From a virus, in the IMG/VR virus record IMGVR_UViG_3300042473_001265, positions 276,173 through 340,172 of that record: DNA of 64,000 nt; one strand, given 5' to 3'. Made by a program: the position numbers and the translations under genes. Within the stretch, counting starts at the first letter, position 1. Each line of letters opens with the position of its first letter. The notes under the pieces were generated by a model. The model ran no database searches and was not told the DNA's origin. It saw only the letters and a program-made list of their open reading frames with translations. Below, piece after piece: positions 17,350-25,877 of this stretch.

Positions 17350-17350
17350 C

Positions 17351-17632
17351 ATGCCAGCAGTACAGCGAGTAGGCGATTCAAATTCAGCAGGCGGTCAAGC
17401 CACCGGTGGCGTGGCTTCTGTACGAGTGAATGGCAGTCCTATTGTTGTCGCGGGCAACGGTGTCACTGGGCATGCTCCGTGGGGAAAACCGCATCCTCCA
17501 CATGCTTCTGCCACAGTCAAAGGTGGCAGCGCCACAGTGCGAGCCGGCGGCAAGCCAGTGATCCGAACTGGAGATACCGACACCTGCGGTCATCCACGAT
17601 CAGGTGGTAGCTCCAATGTAAGGGCTGCATAA
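17351..17632 (+). CDS. PAAR-domain spike tip protein
   Basis: 93 residues of PAAR type: MPAVQRVGDSNSAGG, GSPIVVAGNGVTGH, HASATVKGGSATVRAGGKPVIRTGD and a final CGHPRSGGSS. Repeated G-S-x-x-V-x-V-x-G-x-P strands build the conical tip, and His/Cys residues probably bind a metal. The family caps the VgrG/gp5 spike of contractile tails and pierces the outer membrane. Its stop overlaps the start of the large structural gene (TAATG), implying baseplate assembly. Confidence 0.88.
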   Translation: MPAVQRVGDSNSAGGQATGGVASVRVNGSPIVVAGNGVTGHAPWGKPHPPHASATVKGGSATVRAGGKPVIRTGDTDTCGHPRSGGSSNVRAA

Positions 17633-19581
17633 TGGCAGCAATACTAACACCATTGCAATTGCAAGCAGGTGCTGCTCTGCTGCAAAATACAGGAATTGAC
17701 ATTCCTTCTACACTGACAACAGCAATCACCAATTATACCTCGTTGCCGTTGTTGGCAAATTTGATTGCAACCATTGGTAATTCTGGTTCTTTGCCCGGCA
17801 GTACACAAACAGCGCTACAGACATTTGCAGGCAACATTGGCAATAGTTGTCCTGCATTGGCGGATTCCATAGTGACCGGAACTGTGTCGTCGGTGTCGTC
17901 TACCATTGTTGATCCAGGCATGACCGGCATCATTACATTGACTGCTGATGAGTATTTGGGCAACAACAATGTCAGCAAGTTTACACAGATATTCAACACC
18001 GCAGCAGCGTATGCAGACACTACAAATATCTTTATCAACAGTGCTGTAAACGCCAACACTTATCTGGCAGACACATTCACCAACATGAATAGTCTGACCA
18101 CCGGTGGATTGACAGATGTAAATTTGGCAACTCAGGCCATGGGCGATGATTTGTTCAATGCCGGCTATTGGATAAATTTAGGTAACTTGGCCAACCTGGG
18201 ATCACCCTTGGCCTTGATACAACAAATCTCATTACGATCGGGCACAATAACTCCGCTGATTGGCGCATTGTCTGATGCCGGCATAAATGAAAATATCATA
18301 TTGAACCTAAGCAACAATGATTTAATTGTCACTGACGATGTGCAAAAAATCATGTACTTGGCACTGACAGCCATAACAGGCTCTACGCTAGAACAGATAC
18401 TGCAAACACTTGGCATATGGACACCCAACATCAATTCATTGGCAGATTTATTAAACCCAGCCATAATGCTGCCCAACAGTTATGCGTCATTGACAACAGC
18501 CACTGCTGATGGTCTTCGTGGCATCTATATAACACCCGAACCTGTGCCACCCTACAGCACTTTAGATCAAGAAGCCGCAGCACGAGTAGTTGAACGCCCA
18601 TTGGCATGTGCAGTGCGACAAAGTTCCACGATTCCCACCACCAACAACACCAGCTCAGGTGTATTTTACACAGTGAATTCTAATTTGGAAACTACACTGC
18701 CACCGTTTGGTATAAGTCTTGAGCGCTTGTCCATCATAACTGAGCCTGGCCTGGCTTTGGCTAACAAAGCGCTTGCCAATGCTCTATTGCAAATTACCAA
18801 CATCAGCAGAATGACATTGCCACAGTTGTCAGATGCATTCTTGGCAGTGGAAACAAACACTGACTTGCCAGATATCACTGCACAGACTCAGGCTGTTCCG
18901 CAAACAGATTTAGATTACTATGCCAACACCTATGCCACGGGTTCTGGCGACAACGGCACAATACTGATAACAGATATTCTTGGCACAGCAGTGGGCACCA
19001 ACATCATTGACAGTTTAAACAATTCTGTCACAGTTATCAATTCACTGTATGCTGCTGGTCAGCTGACCAATCTAATTACCATTTACAACAACATGTTGGG
19101 GAATGTGGCATCGGACGCCACAATACTGACCTTGATTGGGCAAGCACAAACTGAAATTGGAAATATTATCACGGCCAACCCTACACAGACCACAGAACTC
19201 AACACATACTTCTCAGCAATCAGTTCACAGATAACGTCAGAAGTCTCTTTCCAAACAGCAGCCGCAATAGATGTTGCAAATGTTGTGGCCAGTCAAACCT
19301 CCACTCAAAGTTTTATATTCTCTTTGCCCAGCTACGGCGTTGATACCAAAGTAGGTGGCACTGCGCAATATCTCGAAGATGTTGCCAATGTGGCCACAGC
19401 AGGCGGACAAGCAATAGTGGCCACCTTGAGAGAAGGACGCAGCAAGTTAGGACTAAACAGTTCAGGCGTAGGAACCGCATCCAATGTTGTGCCTGCTGAT
19501 CCAGATCAAATACCACCACAGGCAAATTTGATACCGTCCATAGTGAGCGAAAGCGCTGCCCGGGCCAATGTAGTTTACTAA
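17632..19581 (+). CDS. large structural protein following PAAR gene
   Basis: 649 residues, Thr/Asn/Ala/Leu-rich, with few Lys or Trp. It has many short helices and repeated N-N/T-T patterns and looks virion-exported rather than enzymatic. Comparable large proteins follow PAAR genes in T4-like marine phages and are found in virions; the exact baseplate or tail role is unknown. Strongly coupled to PAAR (TAATG). A terminator follows 28 bases after the stop. Confidence 0.72.
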   Translation: MAAILTPLQLQAGAALLQNTGIDIPSTLTTAITNYTSLPLLANLIATIGNSGSLPGSTQTALQTFAGNIGNSCPALADSIVTGTVSSVSSTIVDPGMTGIITLTADEYLGNNNVSKFTQIFNTAAAYADTTNIFINSAVNANTYLADTFTNMNSLTTGGLTDVNLATQAMGDDLFNAGYWINLGNLANLGSPLALIQQISLRSGTITPLIGALSDAGINENIILNLSNNDLIVTDDVQKIMYLALTAITGSTLEQILQTLGIWTPNINSLADLLNPAIMLPNSYASLTTATADGLRGIYITPEPVPPYSTLDQEAAARVVERPLACAVRQSSTIPTTNNTSSGVFYTVNSNLETTLPPFGISLERLSIITEPGLALANKALANALLQITNISRMTLPQLSDAFLAVETNTDLPDITAQTQAVPQTDLDYYANTYATGSGDNGTILITDILGTAVGTNIIDSLNNSVTVINSLYAAGQLTNLITIYNNMLGNVASDATILTLIGQAQTEIGNIITANPTQTTELNTYFSAISSQITSEVSFQTAAAIDVANVVASQTSTQSFIFSLPSYGVDTKVGGTAQYLEDVANVATAGGQAIVATLREGRSKLGLNSSGVGTASNVVPADPDQIPPQANLIPSIVSESAARANVVY

Positions 19582-19608
19582 TCTGTTGCTAAAAAACAAC
19601 AAAAATTA

Positions 19609-19630
19609 CCCCAAAATCAGGGGTTTTTTT
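19609..19630 (+). terminator. rho-independent terminator
   Basis: CCCC (19609-19612) pairs with GGGG (19620-19623), followed by seven T. The stem is short but the U-tract strong. It ends the spike unit just before the early-type promoter at 19645. Confidence 0.75.
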
Positions 19631-19644
19631 GTGGCATAAAACGG

Positions 19645-19673
19645 TTGACCCAAAATCGCCATTCTGCTATAAT
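19645..19673 (+). promoter_or_regulatory. sigma70-type promoter, class CATTCTGC
   Basis: TTGACC, 17-base spacer, TATAAT. The spacer end CATTCTGC is shared with four other promoters here. The ATG at 19680 lies 6 bases after the -10, at the predicted transcription start. Confidence 0.9.
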
Positions 19674-19679
19674 ACAGTT

Positions 19680-19913
19680 ATGAAATTAGATGTTAACGAA
19701 ATTTTGCAGTGGGCCGGCGCTGTATTCATAGTGGCCGGGCATAGCCTGAACGCCATGGGCCCGGAGGCTTACCCCTACAATATACTTACATTCTTTGTGG
19801 GAACAATACTGTTTCTAGCATGGACTATTCGTGTTGCAAATAAACCACAAATGTTTGTGAATCTTGTAAGTGTAGCCATTGGCTTTTCTGGGCTGGTAAA
19901 AGCATTTGGTTGA
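19680..19913 (+). CDS. small three-helix membrane protein
   Basis: 77 residues. Three hydrophobic segments at about 7-25 (ILQWAGAVFIVAGHSLNA), 33-50 (ILTFFVGTILFLAWTI) and 57-75 (FVNLVSVAIGFSGLVKAF). The start at 19680 is 6 bases after a perfect -10, so the message is probably leaderless; an in-frame ATG at 19629 lies before the promoter and was rejected. Small three-helix proteins of this kind are frequent in T4-like phages, role unknown. The stop TGA is inside the next -35 box. Confidence 0.7.
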   Translation: MKLDVNEILQWAGAVFIVAGHSLNAMGPEAYPYNILTFFVGTILFLAWTIRVANKPQMFVNLVSVAIGFSGLVKAFG

Positions 19914-19938
19914 CTCAAAATTGCCATTCTGCTATAAT
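19910..19938 (+). promoter_or_regulatory. sigma70-type promoter overlapping upstream stop codon
   Basis: TTGACT, 17 bases, TATAAT. TGA at 19911-19913 is both the stop of the membrane protein gene and part of the -35. Confidence 0.9.
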
Positions 19939-19968
19939 TAATGCATAAACAGCAAACAGGAGCCAGAG

Positions 19969-20193
19969 ATGATCAAGCAATTTGTCCAAGTTAGTGCCCA
20001 CAGAGACAGCAACAATTTTGCTCATTGCAGTAATCTAAGCCTGATGGCTGATCGCGATATGAGCGCCACACAGGCCCTGCACTACCTGCAGGTCATGGCC
20101 GATGACTATGCCCAGCGCGGATATGCCATCGAATGGATCCGCGAAGACTTTGATGCAGTGTACGAAGAAATGTACGGAGAATTGTTTGCCTAA
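19969..20193 (+). CDS. small protein, 74 aa
   Basis: Soluble, opening MIKQFVQVSAHRDSNNF, with a helical YLQVMADDYAQRGYAIEWIREDFDAVYEEMYGEL C-terminal part. It follows the conserved leader AACAGCAAACAGGAG and has a strong ribosome site. Probably an early gene; no family recognised. Confidence 0.65.
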   Translation: MIKQFVQVSAHRDSNNFAHCSNLSLMADRDMSATQALHYLQVMADDYAQRGYAIEWIREDFDAVYEEMYGELFA

Positions 20194-20199
20194 TTTTGG

Positions 20200-20228
20200 T
20201 TGACCCAAAATTGCCATTCTGCTATAAT
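20200..20228 (+). promoter_or_regulatory. sigma70-type promoter, class CATTCTGC
   Basis: TTGACC, 17 bases, TATAAT; 6 bases after the upstream stop codon and followed by AAAAGGAG before the ATG at 20259. Confidence 0.9.
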
Positions 20229-20258
20229 ATACATACACAGACACAAAAGGAGTTGATT

Positions 20259-20480
20259 ATGGGCTACAAGGTACTGGCAGACAAATTCGAGACAGACCTG
20301 ATGCGTGTCAAATACGGTCCACGGGCGGGACTTGAAGGTCCGTTCAACTTCTCGGGTCGTGTGCTCTACTATGATGTCAAACAAGGTCAGTACTATGATC
20401 CAACCACAGACTTCTATGTGGAACGCGACGAGATGGACATGATCAACAACAGTTTGATGGCGGTACTGGCGGCAGCATGA
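20259..20480 (+). CDS. small protein, 73 aa
   Basis: I chose ATG 20259 (AAGGAG upstream, downstream of the promoter) over an in-frame ATG at 20196 that precedes the promoter. The sequence is beta-rich and Tyr-rich (VLYYDVKQGQYYDPTTDFYVERDE). It overlaps the next gene (ATGA). Function unknown. Confidence 0.65.
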   Translation: MGYKVLADKFETDLMRVKYGPRAGLEGPFNFSGRVLYYDVKQGQYYDPTTDFYVERDEMDMINNSLMAVLAAA

Positions 20481-20662
20481 TATCAATCCATCCTGATCTT
20501 AATCTGTTTGAAGTCATGCTGGTGCAGGAGCACTATCGAAAGCGTGGCATCAAGTGTTACACCTTGACCAAAGGCAACGATTGCATCTGGGCTTACCATG
20601 GCGCGATCAACGAGTATTTTATTTTTCGCAACGGCCAAATTGCCGACATTCAAATTGACTAA
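20477..20662 (+). CDS. small protein, 61 aa
   Basis: MISIHPDLNLFEVMLVQEHY opens a soluble protein with a beta-hairpin-like YFIFRNGQIADIQ end. It starts within the stop of the preceding gene, so is translated with it. No family recognised. Confidence 0.55.
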   Translation: MISIHPDLNLFEVMLVQEHYRKRGIKCYTLTKGNDCIWAYHGAINEYFIFRNGQIADIQID

Positions 20663-20672
20663 GGAGTATGTT

Positions 20673-20948
20673 ATGAATATCCAAGAAATCAACACTGCCA
20701 TCATTCAAGGCCCATTTACCAACGATCAGCTGACCAGCATTGTAGACGCAGTGCGATTTGCTCGTAGTCAACTCACTCGCCGCAACACTGGATCCTTTGT
20801 GATTGGTACTCGCGTCAAGTTTCACAATCGTAAAACTGGTGTGACCTATACCGGAACAGTCAACAAGGTCAAGCTGAAGAATATTCTGGTCGACACCGAT
20901 GTTGGTGTTCGATACAATGTTCCGGCTGCCATGTTGGAAACAGTATAA
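20673..20948 (+). CDS. small basic protein, 91 aa, possible SH3/KOW-like barrel
   Basis: ATG 20673 has AAGGAG 8 bases upstream. After an N-terminal helical part (TNDQLTSIVDAVRFARSQL) comes GTRVKFHNRKTGVTYTGTVNKVKLKNILVDT, the rhythm of a small beta-barrel that binds nucleic acid or protein. Similar proteins occur widely in T4-like phages. Function unknown. Confidence 0.6.
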   Translation: MNIQEINTAIIQGPFTNDQLTSIVDAVRFARSQLTRRNTGSFVIGTRVKFHNRKTGVTYTGTVNKVKLKNILVDTDVGVRYNVPAAMLETV

Positions 20949-20964
20949 TTGACTGTGCTTGCAA

Positions 20965-21129
20965 ATGAAACAATCAACTTTTCGTCTGTGGTTAACACAG
21001 ATGTGGATGGAAAATCGCGAAGAACATCAGGCCCATCGAGAGCCTGTTGTCAGCCAACAAGAGTATTTTAACCGATACAAATATTGGCTTAAACGAGAGT
21101 ATAAACATCAGCAACGCAACAGTAAATAA
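20965..21129 (+). CDS. small basic Trp/Tyr-rich protein, 54 aa
   Basis: Starts MKQSTFRLWLTQMWMENREEH and ends in EYFNRYKYWLKREYKHQ. This compact type (FRxWLxQMWxEN ... EYFxxYxxWLKRxY) is one I recognise from many phages, function unknown. It ends two bases before the ligase start, so is probably in the same message. Confidence 0.6.
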   Translation: MKQSTFRLWLTQMWMENREEHQAHREPVVSQQEYFNRYKYWLKREYKHQQRNSK

Positions 21130-21130
21130 C

Positions 21131-22507
21131 ATGAACAAAATAGATTTTAGCACAAAAGAATTTGAAGGGATCAAGTTGGCAGCAGACTGGATTCGAGATC
21201 TTGAAAGCAGCGACAGTAGATTACACAAAGAATCTGTGATCGAAAAAGCCTATGTGGCCTCACAACTTGGCAGCGCCAGTGCTCAATGCTTTTTGTTCAA
21301 CTGCTATCAGGCCTACAACCCTTTCTATGTGTTCGGCGTCAAACAAATACCCGAGACTACTGGACTTGAGAACCAACCCAACAACTGGCCTGTGTTCTGG
21401 GCCTTGTGTGAAGCACTGCGCACTCGTAGCTTGACCGGACACGAAGCTCGTGATCGTATTGCGGCCGTGAGCCAAGAGTTTGACAGTGCCGAATGGAACA
21501 TGTTGTGTCGTCGAGTGCTGATCAAAGACCTGCGATGCGGCATCAGTGAAAAGACCATCAACAAAGTTGTGGGCCGAACAGAATGGAAGATCCCTACCTT
21601 TACTTGTCAGCTGGCACAGGACTCCACCGACCACCCCAAGAAGATGAAGGGCATCAAACGCCTGGAAGTCAAATTGGACGGTGTGCGTGTGATTGCAGTG
21701 GTGTCGGGCAATAGCTGTGTGTTGTACAGCCGCAATGGCAAGGAGTTTGAAAACTTTCCGCAGATTGCTGAGGCTATCTTGGACAACCGTCGGGCATTCC
21801 AACACGGTCGAGGCACAGGTGGACACTTTGTGTTGGATGGTGAAATTGTAGGTGAGAATTTCCAAGCCTTGATGAAACAGGCACAACGCAAAAGCAATGC
21901 CAAAACAACTGGTATGGTTTATCACATTTTTGATATCATTCCATTGGATGCACTCAAAGAAGGCCATTGCAACTTGCAACAGCACAAACGTATAGCATGG
22001 CTAGAAAGTGCAAAAACGGTGTTGGACGAAACCGATTGTTTGCGTATCATGCCGGGTATGGATGTGAACCTGGACACTGCGGAAGGACATGATGTTATGC
22101 GCAGGTTTGCTGAAGCGTCAGTTGAGCAAGGATATGAAGGCATCATGATTAAAAATCTCGATGCTCCGTACGAATGCAAACGCAGTGATCACTGGATGAA
22201 ATGGAAACCCACCATCACAGTGGATTTGACCATTGTGGGTTTTGAAGAAGGAACTGGTCGCAATGCAGGCCGGTTGGGTGCTATAATTTACGAAGGAGTT
22301 GATAATGAACGAAATATTCGGGTTAATGTTGGTACTGGCTATAGTGATAATGATCGTGATGAGTTTTGGGCTGCCCGGGATCAGTTACTTGGTGTCATTG
22401 GCGAAATCCAAGCTGATGCAGTTACTCAAAATCAAGACGGATCATACAGTTTGAGATTCCCTAGGCATGTTCGGTTCCGTGGATTTGAAGCCGGGGAGAA
22501 ACTGTAA
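21131..22507 (+). CDS. ATP-dependent DNA ligase
   Basis: 458 residues. Ligase motifs in order: I EVKLDGVR (adenylated Lys), III FVLDGEIV, IV YEGIMIKN, V WMKWKPT, followed by an OB-fold region (DLTIVGFEEGTGRNAGRLGAIIYEG). It seals nicks, joining Okazaki fragments as T4 gp30 does. I chose ATG 21131; the in-frame ATG at 21047 lies within the preceding small gene and lacks a ribosome site. The stop overlaps the next small gene (TAATG). Confidence 0.95.
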   Translation: MNKIDFSTKEFEGIKLAADWIRDLESSDSRLHKESVIEKAYVASQLGSASAQCFLFNCYQAYNPFYVFGVKQIPETTGLENQPNNWPVFWALCEALRTRSLTGHEARDRIAAVSQEFDSAEWNMLCRRVLIKDLRCGISEKTINKVVGRTEWKIPTFTCQLAQDSTDHPKKMKGIKRLEVKLDGVRVIAVVSGNSCVLYSRNGKEFENFPQIAEAILDNRRAFQHGRGTGGHFVLDGEIVGENFQALMKQAQRKSNAKTTGMVYHIFDIIPLDALKEGHCNLQQHKRIAWLESAKTVLDETDCLRIMPGMDVNLDTAEGHDVMRRFAEASVEQGYEGIMIKNLDAPYECKRSDHWMKWKPTITVDLTIVGFEEGTGRNAGRLGAIIYEGVDNERNIRVNVGTGYSDNDRDEFWAARDQLLGVIGEIQADAVTQNQDGSYSLRFPRHVRFRGFEAGEKL

Positions 22508-22608
22508 TGCATTGGCTACTGGTATTGATCTTGGCATTTGTTAACCTGCCGCTGGCCCTGGGGTTGGCAGCAATTTTTATATTTTTTGGCAAACAAACAA
22601 AAAATTAA
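22507..22608 (+). CDS. small single-helix membrane peptide, 33 aa
   Basis: MHWLLVLILAFVNLPLALGLAAIFIFFGKQTKN, one continuous hydrophobic helix with a basic tail, is read from an ATG overlapping the ligase stop (TAATG). It resembles tiny phage membrane peptides. No specific role known. Confidence 0.55.
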   Translation: MHWLLVLILAFVNLPLALGLAAIFIFFGKQTKN

Positions 22609-22626
22609 TCTAACAAGGAATTGAAA

Positions 22627-22800
22627 ATGGAAAAATTTATGGAATGGTTTGGTCGGCACCGTAAGACGATTGGATACACTGTCGGTGGTGTTAACTTAGG
22701 AGCTGGCATTGCCGCAATTGCCGGTGGCAGTGTTTGGCCTGGGATATTATGGTTAGTCTTGGGCGCTGCAATAATTTTAGATGCTAGGATGTTCAAATGA
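22627..22800 (+). CDS. small membrane protein, 57 aa
   Basis: A basic N-terminus (MEKFMEWFGRHRKTIGY) is followed by two short hydrophobic segments (GVNLGAGIAAIAGG and GILWLVLGAAIIL). AAGGAA lies upstream. Its end overlaps the next start by 4 bases (ATGA). Function unknown. Confidence 0.6.
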   Translation: MEKFMEWFGRHRKTIGYTVGGVNLGAGIAAIAGGSVWPGILWLVLGAAIILDARMFK

Positions 22801-23348
22801 TTTCAATGAAAGAATGGATGGAATTGGTCGACTATAAGATCACCGAAGGCAGTGCATACGGCTGGTCATGCTACGGTCCCGATGCTTATACACTAGATTC
22901 GTGGAACGGTGTTCAAGGCGAAGGCGGATACAGTTTCAGCATTGTGTTCAGTACTGAATCTGCACAAACAGCGCATCAAGTGTCGGCATACGACTACACC
23001 AACAATCGTGCTTACCGAATGATCAATCCAGACTATGCAGAGCAGTATCATAACGAAGCCAAGTCTAGAAATGTGCCGGCTAATCAAGCCTGGGACAATG
23101 TTGACTATGTGGATTTGGAAGTGGCAGACGACTTTATTCAAAAGTGCCTGGCCATTCGCGCCGGTGAGGATTATGACACACGAGTACAGATTACAGTTGA
23201 CTTTTCAGATGAAGATCTGTTGAAGTACATGAAACTGGCACACGAGCGTGATATCACATTCAACGAATTGGTGGTGCAGGCCTTGACCGAGGCCATTCAA
23301 CTCCGCGACGCGAACCCAGAAAGATTTGGTCAGTTGTACAACGATTAA
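22797..23348 (+). CDS. hypothetical protein with C-terminal ribbon-helix-helix-like segment
   Basis: 183 residues. The N-terminal two thirds is aromatic and Gly-rich with no known motif. The last 60 residues read RVQITVDFSDEDLLKYMKLAHERDITFNELVVQALTEAI, a strand followed by two helices as in ribbon-helix-helix DNA-binding proteins. A DNA-binding regulator is possible; the fold is inferred from pattern only. Confidence 0.6.
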   Translation: MISMKEWMELVDYKITEGSAYGWSCYGPDAYTLDSWNGVQGEGGYSFSIVFSTESAQTAHQVSAYDYTNNRAYRMINPDYAEQYHNEAKSRNVPANQAWDNVDYVDLEVADDFIQKCLAIRAGEDYDTRVQITVDFSDEDLLKYMKLAHERDITFNELVVQALTEAIQLRDANPERFGQLYND

Positions 23349-23364
23349 GCACTTGGAATAACAT

Positions 23365-23559
23365 ATGAACAAGAAACTTGAAATTGATTTTGAAACAGCA
23401 GACCGCATCACAGTGCTCACACTGAAAGAACAGCGCAAGTATCTCAAAAAAGAACTGGCCGACTTCAAAAAAGGCGAATACCTGCATCCTGAAGATGTAA
23501 GCGGAAACACAATCATGATCCATCACTTGGATGCTGTGATCAAACATTTTGGTGGCTAA
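23365..23559 (+). CDS. conserved phage protein, 64 aa
   Basis: Starts MNKKLEIDFETADRITVLTL, then KEQRKYLKKEL and a C-terminal LDAVIKHFGG. I recognise the LEIDFETADRITVL...KKEL type from T4-like cyanophages, where it is unassigned. Coiled-coil-like middle. The next gene starts directly after the stop. Confidence 0.65.
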   Translation: MNKKLEIDFETADRITVLTLKEQRKYLKKELADFKKGEYLHPEDVSGNTIMIHHLDAVIKHFGG

Positions 23560-24000
23560 ATGAAAATTGGACTCAGTTACAGCCGATGTGTTCGAGACAT
23601 TGCGGAAGGTCGTGTGGACATTGACGATGTGCTGGTTATCATTGCTCGTACAGATTTTGATCCCAATGACGACGAGCAATGGGCAAACATGTGGTCGGCC
23701 TACGGCGGCGGCTCGCCTAGATTTGATTCTATTACGGGCTTTAGTCGTAGTGCTCCAGAGTGGGCTGGTCAAACTGACGAAGATCTTTTCCGTAGTGTGA
23801 GCGTAGGCTTATGGAAGTTGGGCAAGCTGCACCAGCCACGCAAATTTGGCGCAAATCCGAGTCGGCGTGGTGAATTTTGGTTGGAAGCAGTGCTGCCTGA
23901 TTCTGAACTGGAATCACGCCCCGCAGTAAAAGACGCATGGGATCGGTTTCAGATGCTGGCCGGATTAACCAACACAAAGTTGGATCGAGATTATCAATGA
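23560..24000 (+). CDS. hypothetical protein, 146 aa
   Basis: Soluble protein, opening MKIGLSYSRCVRDIAEGRVDIDDVLVIIART. The middle is Gly/Ser-rich, and the C-terminal ESRPAVKDAWDRFQMLAGL is helical; a similar HPAVVDAWEKFMLTCEL ends the next protein, suggesting a shared C-terminal module. Its end overlaps the next start (ATGA). Confidence 0.6.
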   Translation: MKIGLSYSRCVRDIAEGRVDIDDVLVIIARTDFDPNDDEQWANMWSAYGGGSPRFDSITGFSRSAPEWAGQTDEDLFRSVSVGLWKLGKLHQPRKFGANPSRRGEFWLEAVLPDSELESRPAVKDAWDRFQMLAGLTNTKLDRDYQ

Positions 24001-24461
24001 AAAAGGTGTATTATGAAAAAATTGGACGGCGGTATCGGCCTGTGGCTGAGTATGATAGCAATCTTTTGGATAGTTTCCATCGAGGTAGTCACCTTGTCTG
24101 CGTATACCCCGGGGGACAATCCCGTAGGTTTAATGTGGAACCTAACCATGCGGCCATGATTGCCGCTGGACGGCTGGCTGAAGATGCCATCTGTCAGGCC
24201 CTACACAAGGCCAGTGAAATGCGGCCACAAAAAACTCCCATCACTCCGGGTCAACTCAAGGCCTGGCAAAAATTAGCCAAGGAGTTTGGTGATGAATTGT
24301 GTACATTACAGCATGCCAGTGCCAGAGATTTGGCCGAAGCAGGTGTCAAGGCCATGCAGGCCGAAGCTGACAAACTGATGAGTCATCCCGCAGTGGTTGA
24401 CGCATGGGAGAAATTTATGTTAACATGTGAACTTACTAAGGAGAGAAAAAATGGCAACTAA
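23997..24461 (+). CDS. hypothetical protein, 154 aa
   Basis: ATG 23997 overlaps the upstream stop; a longer in-frame start at 23937 lies deep in the upstream gene. The N-terminal domain RRYRPVAEYDSNLLDSFHRGSHLVCV is common in phage small proteins. The C-terminal part is helical and ends with HPAVVDAWEKFM, paralleling the preceding gene. Function unknown. Confidence 0.6.
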   Translation: MKKVYYEKIGRRYRPVAEYDSNLLDSFHRGSHLVCVYPGGQSRRFNVEPNHAAMIAAGRLAEDAICQALHKASEMRPQKTPITPGQLKAWQKLAKEFGDELCTLQHASARDLAEAGVKAMQAEADKLMSHPAVVDAWEKFMLTCELTKERKNGN

Positions 24462-24663
24462 AGCAACAGTATCAAAAATCAGCGACAAGCTGACCAAGAT
24501 AAATGAATCATACACTGTGTATCGTTACGACAACGGCTTCATGATAGAAGCAGGCGGTCGCAACAAAAAAGGCGACTATGTTACTGCCAAGATCCTGTGC
24601 AACACACTAGATGAGGTACTGATTCTTGTGAAAGAAGCCGGCGAAATGGACCTAGACGTTTAA
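24451..24663 (+). CDS. conserved phage protein, 70 aa
   Basis: ATG 24451 has AAGGAGAG upstream, inside the end of the preceding gene. Composition is beta/alpha (YTVYRYDNGFMIEAGGRNKKGDYVTAKILC, then LDEVLILVKEAGEM). A widespread small phage protein type of unknown role. Confidence 0.6.
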   Translation: MATKATVSKISDKLTKINESYTVYRYDNGFMIEAGGRNKKGDYVTAKILCNTLDEVLILVKEAGEMDLDV

Positions 24664-24673
24664 GGACAACAAC

Positions 24674-25351
24674 ATGGCCACCTGGAAACTATCACCACAG
24701 TACAAAAAATCAGCAGTAGAGACAATGTTTTTCTACAATGGCAGCAAAACTATTGTTGTTGAACAAGGCTGGCGCTGGGGCACGTTCACAGTAGAATCAG
24801 ATGAGCGTCCGCTTACAGATTCAGAACTTGCAAATGAAGACGGCTATGAACTTGGTTGCATTGACAACGACGAGTCATGGGAACTTTATGAAATGACCGA
24901 CGGTTGCTGGCTAGATATTGACGCAGGCCGCGACGCCACTGAAGAGGATGTGGCAGCGTTTGAACAAGCCTGGGAAGATGATGGCTACGATGGCGTGGAA
25001 GCTCTGGGCTGGAGCAATGACGATACTGAGTATTGGTACCATGGTCCGTTGGAATTAACCAACGAAGACACTGGTGAAGTATTCCTAGGTAACGCTGCGG
25101 GTACTCAAGCTCAAACTGAACAACAGTTGCTGGCAGAGTTGGACCAGCTGATTGCCGCCATGCCAGATCCAGATGAACCTGCTGTTACCGACTGGTTTAC
25201 AGCAGATGTCAAGCCTGTACATAAAGGCAATTATCAAGCAATTACTGAGGCAGCACCTATGTGGCCGTTTCCTACCATGGTAGAGTGGAATGGCAAGCAG
25301 TGGGGCGAGCCTGTCAAAGAATGGCGCGGACTGGCAAATAAACCTGAGTAA
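24674..25351 (+). CDS. acidic Trp-rich hypothetical protein, 225 aa
   Basis: Strongly acidic, rich in Trp, Tyr and Glu (CWLDIDAGRDATEEDVAAFEQAWEDDGYDGVEALGW). The C-terminal third repeats the Trp-rich style (MWPFPTMVEWNGKQWGEPVKEW). The composition resembles DNA-mimic or host-inhibitor phage proteins, but that is only a compositional hint. AAGGACAAC ribosome site upstream. Confidence 0.6.
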   Translation: MATWKLSPQYKKSAVETMFFYNGSKTIVVEQGWRWGTFTVESDERPLTDSELANEDGYELGCIDNDESWELYEMTDGCWLDIDAGRDATEEDVAAFEQAWEDDGYDGVEALGWSNDDTEYWYHGPLELTNEDTGEVFLGNAAGTQAQTEQQLLAELDQLIAAMPDPDEPAVTDWFTADVKPVHKGNYQAITEAAPMWPFPTMVEWNGKQWGEPVKEWRGLANKPE

Positions 25352-25354
25352 AAC

Positions 25355-25383
25355 TTGACAACACTGGTTGCTACTGTTATAAT
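25355..25383 (+). promoter_or_regulatory. consensus sigma70 promoter
   Basis: TTGACA, 17 bases, TATAAT, both hexamers perfect. It lies 3 bases after the upstream stop and drives the gene starting at 25419. Confidence 0.92.
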
Positions 25384-25418
25384 CGCTATGCATAACATAC
25401 AAATGTCAAGGGTTTATT

Positions 25419-25877
25419 GTGATAAAAAATGTAAGGACAGACTATTATTTGAATTTCATTAAAGACGACCCTGTTCGTCCTCATCTGCCGACCTTTTGGC
25501 GTGTAGAACCCAATCGCGAAGTCTATGTGTTGGAAGATGATGAAACCAACGAAGTTACTGCAATGATATGTGTGGCATTCTGCAACGAAATACCCATTGA
25601 CGAAGGTGAATTAGAAAAATATTCCACGCCAACAGACGAACACAGCGCCCGAGGCACCAATGCAATATTCTATACTGTGTGGAGTTACCGGCCTGGTTCA
25701 GGTAGAACAATTGTGTTGGGTGTGGCTGAATTGATCAGAAACACAATGCCCGATGTCAAAAGATTTGTCACACTGAGTCCAATGACCGACATGGCACGCC
25801 GATTTCATCTCAGCAACGGCGCTGGTGTACTACAGGTCAATTCAACATCGGTAAATTACGAATACAAATTTGACTAA
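25419..25877 (+). CDS. conserved phage protein, 152 aa, possible GNAT-like fold
   Basis: GTG start at 25419, 35 bases after the -10. AAGGGT upstream is a weak ribosome site. The C-terminal half (RTIVLGVAELIRNTMPDVKRFVTLSPMTDMARRFHLSNGA) recalls the C-terminal acetyltransferase fold of malonyl-CoA decarboxylase (FxTLSP...), which is why I suggest GNAT-like. Catalysis is not evident. The next gene begins at its last base (TAATG). Confidence 0.6.
   Translation: MIKNVRTDYYLNFIKDDPVRPHLPTFWRVEPNREVYVLEDDETNEVTAMICVAFCNEIPIDEGELEKYSTPTDEHSARGTNAIFYTVWSYRPGSGRTIVLGVAELIRNTMPDVKRFVTLSPMTDMARRFHLSNGAGVLQVNSTSVNYEYKFD

Noticed and set aside
20949-20980. TTGACT near 20949 as another early promoter
   Set aside because: No -10 at the proper distance.
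21260-21985. 241-residue reverse frame opposite DNA ligase
   Set aside because: Antisense to clear ligase motifs; no ribosome site or family pattern.
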